Assembly (NCBI GenBank): GCA_020086605.1
Contig: JACBWW010000004.1
Location: 37,769,320-37,833,319, forward strand
Length of the DNA stretch: 64,000 nt
Reading direction: 5' to 3'
From: Lanius collurio
Lineage: Eukaryota; Chordata; Aves; Passeriformes; Laniidae
The first letter of the stretch is position 1, and the number at the start of each line of letters is the position of its first letter. Below are positions 25,527 through 37,700 of this stretch, piece after piece. The notes under the pieces were generated by a model. It was not told the origin of the DNA and made no database searches. It saw only the letters and a program-made list of their open reading frames with translations. Position numbers and translations under genes: made by a program.

Positions 25527-28190
25527 AATTTGCTATCTAAACAACAGGTTTGAAGGTTAGGAACCTTCTGGTTTTAGCCACATGCATTTGGCAATCCAGC
25601 AAAGCAAAAAAAAAAAAAGAAAAGAAATATTATATGCATTTATAGCACAGCTGAGACTGATTAGGAGCATCAGCCACCATCCAGTTAAAAGATATTAGCA
25701 AATTTGTTTCCTCATCCTTCATTTCTTCATGAAGTTTTAGCAAGGAGAAAGCAAGAATTGTTATTAGATGTTTACACTAAAAATGCAAACTGACAATGTA
25801 TGATCAGTTTCAGCTGTTTGTAGGGACTCTTCCTTTTTGAGTTAACACAGTGCTATGGAATATCTCAGAGAAGCAATCAAAATGCAAACAAATACCACGA
25901 GATCTGGTAGCAACGTGCAGTTTTGAAATGATCACTAGTCAAAATACAAATTTTCTTCTTTAGACTGATTTCCCTCTAGAAATGTGCATTTCTAAAGAAC
26001 TTCTTAAAAAAAAAAAGAATGACCTGCTTGCTTCTACTGCTTCTAGACCAAGCAAATTTCCATGGGAGACTTAGAAGAATGCCTTCCAGGACCTGCTGCC
26101 CCAGGATGTGTGAATCAATCTGCCTCAATTAACTCTAATTGAAGGGAAATCTCAGAACTTCCTTTTTAGTCCAGTTTCCTGGGTAATAAAGATTTTAAGG
26201 AAATCCAAACTCTTTGCATAAAAGTTTAAAATAAAAGTATAATGATAAAAAGCAAGGGCTTTTAACTATTTCACCTACTGAGCATCATTACCCCTCAGAG
26301 ACTTTTCTCTGAGATGAAGCTTCCAATCCTCCCCTTCAACTTCAAAGAGTTTTCCTCTCCCTTAGATATAAATAGATCACTGCAGACACCCAGAGAGATA
26401 GAAAACCATCTACCTGTAAAGATTTACAGCAGAGAAAGCCTGAAACTCACCTTTCTGAAGGCCCCCTTTCCTTATTCCACCAAGGGGCCAGGGCTTTCTC
26501 CTTATGATAAGGCAGACTACTGTATTACACTTCTGTTTTTAGGAGGTTTTCAGTCAGCTGCAGCTTTACCCAAGCCACAAATCTCCCCTGCACAAACCCT
26601 GCAAGCCTCCTTTCTTGCTTAGCAGTGCTTTATTGTGAGCAGGTGGAGTAACCTGCTTGCAGCTGGTAATAACTCCAGTTAACACATATAAGTGAATCCC
26701 ACACTTTCTTATTCTGCTGTAGTGCCAGGCTTCTAGGTATTTATTCTTGAGGGTGATAGTATTTCTTACTGAGCAATAAAAATATGTACAGTATGCTTGC
26801 TTGTTGCTGCTCACGCTGTCAGTTATCTATCTTGATCACTTGGCGTCTTTGTTTCCATCTTTTTCACAAGGTTGTCAATTTTCTTCCTGTTCAGCAAATT
26901 TCTATATTAAACTTACCTAGGGAGAAGTGATTGCAGTTCTTCACTGTCAAGACTGTGTGGGTAACTAGTGTGGGTTTTTTATACATTTCATTTTTCATGA
27001 CAGGCTTATATATGTGCATATAACCACTAAATATTTTCTCTATCATAAGCTAAAAAACATCCTGACTTTGGAAAATGGCCTCATATGGAGCAGAAAGCTA
27101 CTTATTTCCATCACTGCAGGATAGCAGTTGTTTTGTTTGTTCTTTGGCATAGGAAGCCTGAAAATATAATTTATTAGTGCTAAGACTGTATACATCTTTC
27201 CAGAATATATCTCATTATAACTCTACACTGGTAAGCAGCTTACTCCCAAATTTACCATCCTTTGACATATAAACCTATTCTGATAATGTTGTTCAGTGTT
27301 GCATAATCCTAAATTCAGAAATTCATAGTAATTATGATTGCAACAGATGTTTATAACCTGCAAAAACACTGAATTATGTTATTTTTTCCTAATTGCTGTA
27401 GTCTTACAGTTACATATCAGTTCATGCATAATTTTTCTTGGATTTCAGAAAATTCTATCTTAGAAATCTTAGCTTAATATAGGTAACGAAATATTAAAAA
27501 TAATCCTACATTTCCTGTGAAGGCATCTTTTAAATATCTTTGGACAAGTTATAAACATTCATTTTTCAATCTAAGTGATGGAAGCTGAAGCAAACAGAGG
27601 ATATGAATCTGCCTTGCTCATGCACACATGAAACCTAGTAAAAGTCCTACATAACTTTTCATACTTGGATGCCCTGTTGAGAGAGAACTGTAAGTCCACT
27701 GCCCAGTTTTCATAAGAGAATTTGCCATCACTTGGGGTTCAGGTTTGTTATCAAAGGAAGTAAATACAACAGCCATCTTTTAGACTGAAAAAACTGTTCT
27801 TGCTTATTGTAATTTCAAAGTAAAATTTGTGTTCTTTCTACTTCTGCAGTGGGGGAATGCAAAGAGTGCATAACTATCATTTTTAAGCCAGGAAATATTT
27901 GTGTGTCACAAGCCTATGGACTCAATTCAGCCACAAGAAATCACATCAAAAATAAGAGGGTATTTTAGGACTTGAAGTTCCTAGAATGAGGTCTTTGTTG
28001 CACTGAACTGGATGGCCAAATTCCTGCAGATTGCAACTGAACATGACTTCTCTGGGAGTCCTCACTATGTGGGCTTTCTGCACTAACCATAAGGCCATGT
28101 CCTATTTCATTCCAAAAACACATCCATAATTCTCTCAGCTGTAATTTTTTGGAAGGTGAAAATCCATATTGTCCCTTATATCAAAATTCT

Positions 28191-28814
28191 TTTCTTATTT
28201 TTAAGCCCAGCTGGACATAAAACACCATGCACCTCCTTGCTCAACAACTCCCCAGCCCAGTGGAATGGGGAGGAGACTCAAAGTAAAACTTATCTGTTTC
28301 CATAAGAAGAGTTTAATAATTGAAAATACAGTAAAATATAATAATAATGGTTGATAAAAACAACAAAAACAAAAACCAAATTAGTAGTAGCAGTAGTAGT
28401 AGTAGTAAGAAAAAACGAGTGATGTATAATGCAGTTGCTCACCACCCACTGACTGATGCCAGGCCCCCCTTCCTGAACTCAGACCAGCCTTGACTCTGGG
28501 TGACTCTCCCCAGATTATGCACTGGGAATGACATTCTGTGGTTTGGAATATCCTTTTGGTCAGTTTGTGGCCCATTTCCTGGCTATGCTCCATCCCAGTT
28601 TCTTTTGCAGACTTCCTCACTTGGCAAACATGAGACAAGGAGGGAAAATAAAGGTAGGACAAAAGAGGGGAAAAAATTACTTAGGATAAACATGACTTAG
28701 CAAAAAACTGAAACATCAGTGTGTCATCAACACCATTCTCTTTCTAAATCCAAACCACAGCACAGTGACAGCTACTGAGAAGGAATTAACTCTGCCCCAG
28801 CTGAAACCAGGACA
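28191..28814 (-). mobile_element. Solo ERVL-type LTR with 5-bp target duplication
   Basis: On the minus strand it begins TGTCCTGGTTTCAGCTGGGG at 28814, as avian ERVL LTRs do, and continues through GTTTGGATTTAGAAAGAGAA near 28757 and TGGTGTTGATGACACACTGA near 28740. The mid block near 28540-28580 is the TATGGAATATCC/TTGGTCAGTTTG-like segment. A TTATTAAACTC block lies near 28310-28320. The last bases, at 28191 on the + strand, read TTTC where the family has TGTC, a single substitution in the terminal dinucleotide. ATTCT occurs at 28186-28190 and again at 28815-28819, a 5-bp target duplication as expected for ERVL. No internal retroviral sequence is present. A TAG-repeat (28382-28407) has expanded inside. 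Confidence 0.88.
28382..28407. repeat. (TAG)n microsatellite inside the LTR
   Basis: Eight or nine TAG units with one CAG interruption. Confidence 0.9.
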
Positions 28815-28819
28815 ATTCT

Positions 28820-31800
28820 CGCAGCATTTCATTTGCATAATCTGATCAGAAACACATCTGTCTTTCCCAGGTCCTTTTTTCTGTAAGTGATCACATACCA
28901 AAGTATTCCACAGCAATTTACTCAATCCTATTTTCCCTGCAAGATATATTCAGAGTCCAAAGAAGAAACTGTCTTATTAATTCCATAGCAAAATCTTTTT
29001 TCCTTTTCTTTTAAAACTATGTCAATCACATTCAAGCTGTAAACATAAAATATTTGGAAAAAGAATCCTACTGAACGAGTCTATTTGTGATGAGAGAACC
29101 ATCCAATTCAGTGATGTTTCAACAGAAATTTCTATCAACATATGGCTTAGAGAAGCCAAATCAAAGGCCACTAAAATCTCTGATTTTGGATGGAAAAATG
29201 CCAGGTAGAGACAATTATCACAAGAAGCTTCAAATAGGTAAGAAAAAATGAGGAACAGACAAATAATATTTGTTTCTTTTAAAAGGCCATGAGTAACAGC
29301 AAGCTCACAAATTTTCCTGGAAAAGCAGAAAACACTTGCAGGTGTAAAGATGTTGACAGAAGACTCAAATACAGTTTTAGATGTACAGTTTACATTTATT
29401 AAGCAAATTCTCCCTTTCTTTTGTGGCTGTTTCGCTCCTGGGCAGCCTTGGAGAAAATTTTTGTCTTTTTTGAGCTGGGGCTGCTACAGTATGTTCTTCC
29501 AGTAAGACTTCCTCTATTTCAGATATGAAAGAAATGTTTTTATTAGGACATTTTAAAACCTAGAATAGATATATCTAAGGATGTGCAGATATTACAGATG
29601 CAATTACCATGGAGGAAAAAAATGGATAAATATGAAGGTAAACATAGTACAGGAGTGTGCTTCTCAACATCAACTTTATCAGCAAATATCTTATAAGTTC
29701 CACATACTGAGTTCAATTAAGTATCCTATTCAGGAGGTGGGCAAAAAATTCAAATGGAGCAGGTGAATGAAGGCACTGATAATGTTGGGCTAAAAAAAAC
29801 ATAGTAGTCAACCAGTGATAAAGTGCTAATAGTCTGTCTTGTTTTGATCTCAACTAGATTGACCCTTCAACCTGTCATTATCTTGATTAATTGCCAACAG
29901 TCAGTTTAGTCAGCACATATAAATTTTAAATAAATTGTAGGGTAAGCATCATCCTTTTCTCTATTTCTAATGAGTTTGATGCAGAGAAGACTCATATCCT
30001 TGCTGCCACAGTTGTAGGTCAAAGCACATTTAATATAGATCAGCTAGGAGGGCTGGAGGCTGTTTGGAGAGAGTATAGGAATTTCTCACCAGCCACAAAG
30101 AACATTATTCTGTTTCCACATCCAGTTATTCACCACTCAGTGGAGAATGTTATTGAAAAAAAACCCTACATACAGAAATTTTGCTGATGTAGAGATGTGT
30201 TTAGATTTTTAACTTCTTATTTCCTGAAAATAATGTACTAATATTGGGGCATGTATTTTCAAATCTTGCATTTTGAAAACTTTTTTTTTTCTTTTTTAAT
30301 TTTCAATATATGAAGCAAAAACCACACAGGCAAATCTATAGAGAATGTTTTAAATTTTCATTTATTTTCATTTGCTGTATAAATGCTTTCATATATTTGA
30401 ATGTTAAGCATTCTCAGGGGTTTTATGCTTCTTGCTGCCTTCTCATGTCAAAAGCTGTTTACAACAGAGCTTCTTCAGCTTTCTTTTGCCGATTAATGGC
30501 AAACTAATCTACTACCCACACTTATATGCAGATAGCTTTATAGGAAAAGAAACTTATCGGCAGTCTTCAATTGAAATATCCTGATTTGTCTAAGGAGCCA
30601 AATTCTACCGTTTGAGTACTGTGCTATTATCTTAAAAGATTGCAAGCAGCTTGCTGAAATGAGGTGGGTGATCATATCAGAATAATTAATGAGATCCATT
30701 CTGTTATGTCTGTTTACATAATTTCATATATGACTGGTCAGATACAATTGGTAGAACAAATTTCCACTTGTCTTTAAGCAAAATTGTTCGTGAAATCCAG
30801 ATGTTAAGCAATCTTCACAGTTCATAGGACTTTGTCATGAATACAAATTTGATATACAAATGACAATAAAGTTATTACTGTCTTTCAGGATAGGTATGAA
30901 TATCTATTTTGATTTGCTACACACTTACTACTGACAACTGAACAGGTAGACAAGCTAATTTGCTTCCCTTTTCAGTTGATTTAAGTCACCTGCAGCACCA
31001 GGCCTCACCAGAAGTTATAGCCATTGCTTCATCTAATAGTTATTACCAAATTGCACATTATGACTAAATTTTCAATTACCTTAAGAATGGAGAGGGCACT
31101 AACAGTGAACAGTGAGTAGAGTAGGGGGGTAAAAAAAAGCCCAAGAAATTTATTTAGAAGCTGAAGTATAAACCGAAATATTTTGATTAAGGAGGTTTGT
31201 GTGGGCACTATGAGACTTATCCCTGGGTCTGCTCCTTGTACCTTAACAAGAATTGTCAATTTTACTATTTTTTTGCTCCATATGTTTTGTTCATCCAGTT
31301 TACAGGTCTTGAGAGGAATAGTCTCAGATTTAACTTGCACTTTATCTTGCCAGTGTTCATTGTTTTAATAATATTAATATTTGTTTTTTGAATAAAAACA
31401 AAAGTAGGAGTGCTCAACTGGATTGTGAAACATGTACCTAATTTTCCAAAACTAAAGCATTTTTGTGGCTTCCTAGAGTGTCATGGTCACTGAATGGCTT
31501 TTTAACACTATCCTGCATTTATACCAAATGTTTGAGATGCCAGCAATTTTCTCTGTGAGCTGGAGAGGTATCTTCAGATATGTGAGCTGGAGTTAAACAG
31601 CAATCTTGTAAGCAGGATCAAATTTGAAAGATAAGTCATCAGTCTTTATCTGAAAGTTTGCTGCTTGGTATTTGGGAAATTCTGGTAAAGGATTGGTTCA
31701 GTGATCTAGGGCTTCACAGATTATAAAAGTGAAGAGTTACGAGTCATAAGTCATCAAATTTTCAAAGCTCTTTCTTTCCTTTTCCTTGCAGGCACCAAAC

Positions 31801-34540
31801 ACACAAAACACAGGCCTGCAACATGAACTTTACACAGGTAGTAGACTTCAGTCTAGTAAATACTCTCATGACTTGAATTTGGAATCTACATCTCTATATG
31901 CTCCACAAGCATTTATCACTTTCTTCTTTCTATGCAGTCTGTAACTATTCTACTGATTTATTCTGTATATGCCTTGTACTATTTCCCTACCATCTTTTTT
32001 CTAAACTGAGTCACATTTTTTTTACCAATTTCTTGGCACTGAGTCCTGCTACCAATAAAAACAAGAATTTTCCTTCTCCTCCTGCCATCCTTACCTGTTT
32101 CAGTGCTGCTGCCAGTTATAGGACATTCCTCTCCTTTCAGAGTCTATTTTCTTCATCTCCCACAGGACTGACCATACCTTATGAGAGCTCTTTATGATCT
32201 GGAGGATTTGAAAGTCTGCCTCTGCCTCTTTCTTTCCCCCACCTGTTGTTATCTCTGAACTGTAGTGTTATTTGGGGCCTTTCACAATAAATGCTACATA
32301 GTAATTAGTATCCCAGTCACAACACAGGTTCAGAGGGGAACACTGAAGGAATGTACTTTTTTCTTTAAAATACATTAATGAGCTCATTTATAAAACTTTT
32401 TAACAAGAAAGATGAAGAGAGAGTGGAAAAATGGAAAACGAGCAAAAATTAACTGTTTATACTTTTCAAATCTCAGGAGAGTAAAATAAGAAAAAAATCA
32501 CTTCCATGTTTTTGAATAGTTTCTTAGTCTCCAGCAAAGTGCACACATATACTATCTGTCTTCTCTGTGTAATGAATAGGTAACTATGAAGCCACTCACT
32601 GATTGCAGTAGCAGGCTTTTTATTGTGGCAGAACTGCAGGGACACTGGGGCATTCCGTCACTGTCGAAACTCTTAAGCACTTCAGTCTCCAAAGGCTTCT
32701 CTGAAAGCTCAGCCCTCTCTCCTGCAGAGACAAAGACTTGGGACCACTAATATAAATAATAAATCAAACTTTAGCTAGAGAAGAATATGTCAAGAGACAA
32801 GGCAAGGATGGAAAGTTTTTATAACATCATGTGAAAGCTATCAAGACTCTCTGAGAGACATTGTTTTGTTTTATTGTCATGTTTTGTGAAAACCAAAATT
32901 CCATTGTGCAGTTTGAGCTTCATACAGTATCTGAAGAAAACTCATCCAAATATATAAATGAGCAAGAATTAAGCTGTGTCAGCTCTCTGTATATCAAGTA
33001 TAAGAAACACCAGGGGGTTCTATTTTATTTAATTTTCCTTTAAGAAATTGTTCTGTCCTGGCATATAATCCTTTATCAGTGTTCTGATTTTGTATTATGA
33101 ATATTATGGTTCTGTGGATAAAATTCATACCTGATTAGATAAAACCAGCAAAATTTAGGAAGTTTAAAATTACTGCAGACGGTGACCATCCTCTCCCCTA
33201 CCCCCAAAATAGATGTTCTTCATTGTGTAATTTTGAAACTGAAGCAAAAAGGTTTACGGGAATTAATTTAGAGATGCATAATCCAGTTGTGCAGGTGGAA
33301 TATACAGACATGGAAACTGAAGGAAGTTTTATTTGCAGAAGGAAAAGTTTATTTCTCAAGACAGTGAATTCTGCTTTCTGAACTCACAGAATTTTTAGTC
33401 TCAAATAGTGAATGTTCATAATGTACTTTGAGGTCCTTCAATTAAAACAGTGTGTCACTGTCTAAAAAACCTGACACTTGAGTCAATCACTCCACCACAC
33501 TGATCAATATGTTAATGGTTAAACCTTTACCAGAACTTATTGCAGTTCCAGACCTTATAAAATCTTCACAGTTCTCCACAGTCTGGCATGTTATTCAGTC
33601 TTAGAAGAGTGTTAGCAGCCAATATATTTCCCATGGGTTGTATATTACATTTTGGCTTGAACAAAGTTCTCCTTCTATTTAAGTTTAAAAATTTTAAAAT
33701 ATTCAGACCATCCTACAGTTTCTTAAACTTCAACTTTCATTTTCATCTTTTGCTTAAAAATTGGTAAATATTAAGAATACCTTTTCTTTTTAATTCTTTC
33801 TCTTAGAAATCTATATAGGATGATTTTTGAGGCTGAGAATGTGGCAAAGCAAGCCCATCCTCCTATGAAATACATGTTTCTATAAGATTCGACTGCCAAG
33901 AAATTGTTTCCTGCCAAGCCGAGTTCACCACCATTCCCAAGGGGTGGAGTTCTCTCTGGTTTCCATTTCAGCTGAATTAGCCATATCTGCTAATTCTTCC
34001 TAAGCTCTTTAAGAACCTACAGGAAAGCTAAGAGGGTTAAAAGGATGTCTGGAGGGCGTTTGAAAATGAAATAATATTTTTGCTTCTGGAGAATTTAAAA
34101 CAGGAAACATATAAACAAGAAGAAATATTCAACTCCTTATAATCAAAATTCACTATTGTTTTACCTGCCTTATTTTCTGAGTTTTTATTTGGCACATTTC
34201 TTTAAGTTAGCCATACTTTTTTTATTTTTTTCCTCAGCTTCATCTCCTATTCTTTTTTATGCGGTACACCATGTCTTACCTGAAAATTTAGATTATGCAT
34301 TAAAAGAGAATGAGCACCAAAAATGTTAAGAACACAGTGTTTCAGAACTATATAGTGTTATACATATTTATATCTTGTGGTTTTCCTTTTGGACAGAAGC
34401 AAAGCTTTAGAGTGTGCATCTGGTTAACACATGGCATTGTGATAAAAACATCAAAGAGAAAAGATGTAAAATAGATTCTAAACAAAGCTATTTTTGGTTA
34501 AATCAGTTGCCTAAATTGAAAATCAGGAACAGGAAAGTCA
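28820..34540. other. Single-copy AT-rich DNA, no gene seen
   Basis: No recognisable exon, RNA or well-preserved transposon. Open frames up to about 100 codons (for example 31029-31340 minus and 31898-32197 plus) have low-complexity or hydrophobic products without a recognised family. The segment near 32600-32760 is GC-richer and contains TTTTTATTGTGGCAG, which might be the polyadenylation region of an old minus-strand LTR, but I could not match enough of it to call one. Confidence 0.55.
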
Positions 34541-34745
34541 TAACTGTGTGCAGTTTTGGCTATAAGGGCATAAAGATATTCGAGACTGTCCAGAGGACAA
34601 CAAGGTGAAGGGTCTGGAGGAGTTGTCACAGGAATGGTTGAGGTCACTTGGTTTTTTCAGCCTTGAGAAGGAGACTGACAGGAGACCTAATTTCAGTCTA
34701 CAACTTCCTTGTGAGGGGAAGAGGAGGGGCAGACACTGATCTCTT
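34541..34745 (+). mobile_element. CR1 LINE, old internal fragment near the 3' end of ORF2
   Basis: Matches the CR1 segment just before the 3' UTR: GTGTGCAGTTTTGGCTAT at 34543-34560, then GACTGTCCAGAGGACAACAA at 34583-34602, GGTGAAGGGTCTGGAGGAG following, and GGGGCAGACACTGATCTCTT near 34725. Small deletions and an absent 3' terminus show that it is old. It is on the opposite strand to the three CR1 3' ends further on. Confidence 0.85.
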
Positions 34746-37700
34746 CTCTGTGGTGTGTTGAAATTGTTGGATATTATGCATCTCCCTCATTTTCTAAACC
34801 ATACTGAAAAAAGCTTTCTCTTCATTAAAGGAAAAAAAAATGATCCTTAATTTTGGTAGAACTACCATGTTTACTCTCCACAATGTCTTTTCTTTTATTT
34901 CTAAGTGGATGAAATTTCTTTCAAGCCCCTCTCTGACAAATCAAGTCCACAAGTCTGTCAATGAAACTGTGCCAACTGGGCCAGTGACAGACATATCAGG
35001 TGATATTGAGACTCTGTTTATGCTGCTGCTGTAGGGCCTTTCCTGGTAGATCAGAAAAAAATATTTCACCATTTGTGCTATAGTTTCACTATTGCAGAGC
35101 AAATATTTCAGTATGAAAAATATGAGGAGTGACAATAACATAGGTCTATCTTAGACATTATTAAGCCCAATGTCTTATTCTGTTTTTGAAAATTATTCTT
35201 AAACTATATTTAGACAGTTCCAAAAATTTTACCAGTTTAGTGACCATCTATGCCCTGAGTGAAAGTGTGTTTCTGGCAAGTACCTTTCCCCAGCCACTTT
35301 CCAGATGGTAGCTCTAACAGGGGAAGTAATACAGAACTATACTATGTATACATATATCTGTAGCTCTTCATACCTCTCACTAGGTATGACTTTACAAGGA
35401 CCAAGGAAAGGTTTTCAAAATTGAAGTAGCTTTGAAATCTGACAGGTGTATGTCAAAATGATGAAATTTGGGCTAAGCATCTTACCCTGGATTTCTGAAT
35501 AAACTTCTTTGATTAAGAGCAAGACACGCATGTTTGAACAAGCCAAAACTCTGAATCTGTGAAAAAGGTGTACTGAGTTAAGAGCAGTCATTTGACTGTC
35601 CATTTTATTTCATGGGAGGGCCAGCTGACAAAGGGGAATGAATGTTCAAAAAGAGGACAAGAGAAAAAAAACTTCCATCTAATTGCAGTTACTAATGAAC
35701 TTAGAAAGCATTCAGGTTTATTAACAGGAATTTTATAACTGTATCCTAATTTGCTTACATTGAGATGCAGTTCCTTCATTCAATACTGTTATGCTATGTT
35801 TCCTCAGATGAAATGGTCATTAAGATTATTTCAGAGGATATATGTAATTATTTCCTGTACTTTATGGTTTACTGACATTCTTGACACTGATTTGAAGGAA
35901 CCTCTAGGCATGTTGCCACATAGATGACTTTTTAAGGCTCTAAGGAAATCTACAGTAGCTACAGAGAATGCCTTTAATAAACCTGGCAGCTGTTTCTCTG
36001 TATCTAACAACTGAGCTCTTAAAGTTTGATTAAATGTTTGTTGAAGAAAACACGTAGTACAGCAATTCTGCTGTCAACAACATTGTGTACTGTACATAAA
36101 CTAGAGAAAAAAAGTACTTTTTAATGCAAGTCAATTTAAGTATGATCTATGTTTTCACATCAAGTTAAACTTAATGTTTAACTACCTTTGTTAATATAAA
36201 CTAATGTTCTCATGATTTACATAAATTAGGATTCAAATCCTGCCAGTTCCTATTCCAGTACATATGATTTTTGTTCTGAGTTATTACATGATAAAGGTCT
36301 TATGCCTCAGCATATGGTGATGAATAGTCCCACCTCTAACACTGAGCCAGGACCCAAGGCTATTAAACAAAACAGCATGAATAGAAGAGTCATGAAGTCT
36401 TTCAAAGACAACCACTATTCCTGACCAATTTACAAGACCTAGATTCCAAACATAGGGCAGGTATTTGGAGGAGTAGGAGTTGTCTCATGATTCACCCTAT
36501 TTTTAAATATTTGATTTCATATCTCAATTCAAGTTAATTAGCTGAATCATGGACCTGGCATGTATTTGAATTCAAGTAGTTGCAAAGCAAAGAATTTTTT
36601 TTTATTATTATACAGATAATTTTTTGAATAATTCAATTGCTTCAGGAATTTATATAGGCCAGAACCACAAGTGATTTTAAAATAGGATTAGTAAATTCAC
36701 AGAAAAAAAATCCTCTATGGTTCTCCACTGACTATTAAAGACATCAGTCCATTTACAGGTCAAAATTATGACTCTAACTAGGGTTAGTACATCAGAGGAA
36801 GGATCACATTAAATACATCTTGTTCAAAGCAAATGTTCTCAATCCACTAAAGACTCCAGTTAGAAACACATTGTAAGACAAGGTGACCATTTGATCTAAA
36901 AATAATTACACAATATTTTAATTTTTAAAAATGAATGCACTTTCTCTATGCAGTTCTGTTTCTAAGAATACTATTTTCTTCCTGTAGATCTTTTCAACCA
37001 CAAATAGCATAAAAACAAATTTCAGTCGATAATGTTTGGAGAGTGACTCCCTTCCTTCAGAGAAAGATTAACAGATAATTAGAAATTATCAGATATTCAG
37101 AAAAAAAAGGTTAATAAGAGATTAATAGGAGTATCAAGTAATATAATATTCAGCTATGTTGCTATAAAGAATATATGTCTACTTATTAGGGTAAAGATCA
37201 AAATATAGTCCATTCCAATATCTTAAAAAAGAGATTGAAAATTCTTTTAAACAAAAAAACTGCTTCCAAGTAAGGAATCAAAAAAGGAAAAATTTAACTT
37301 TCTTGTTAAAGTCAGAAACAGTAGTCAATTTCATAAAATTAATATATTCATACCTGAACACATACTTCTTTCTAATTTCAAAAGTTGCTCTCAATTTTGG
37401 GTAATAAACTTTTTTTCTTCTTACATAAATTATCATGCTGTTATAAAATACTATATTGCCTTTAGGTACCTGCTCTTGGTTTTGTTCTCTGGTCTTTAAT
37501 AAAAACAACTTTATAAAAATATCTTTGGAGTTATTATAATGGCGAGGTTGCCTCAAAAATATATAGGTGAGTGGCACTTTCAGGTAGGTGATGTAAGTAC
37601 CACAGAATTTTATATCAAAGGCTAGGACCCCAACACACAGATTATTGCTCTTTGGGTACGGGTTTTCCTAGAAGTGCCAGACTTCACCATCTTAACCTCA

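Larger units (their letters stand above)
23299..28185. other. Single-copy AT-rich DNA, no gene seen
   Basis: No supported gene. It contains an A-run (23697-23716), a G8 then T14 pair of runs (25500-25526), a short tandem repeat (25337-25372) and one 102-codon frame at 26314-26622 in locally GC-richer DNA. That frame has no recognisable domain and no visible splice or promoter context. Confidence 0.6.

Noticed and set aside
26294..26313. Inverted repeat CTCAGAGA/TCTCTGAG
   Set aside because: 8-bp stem with a 4-base loop is common by chance; no associated feature.
26314..26622. 102-codon + frame in GC-richer DNA
   Set aside because: Product has no recognised domain, no promoter or splice context and a length common by chance.
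32600..32760. Possible LTR polyadenylation region (TTTTTATTGTGGCAG)
   Set aside because: Only the short motif resembles the LTR at 22701-23298; flanks could not be matched.
33850..34020. GC-richer segment suspected to be an LTR remnant
   Set aside because: No TG/CA edges, TATA box or polyadenylation block could be placed.
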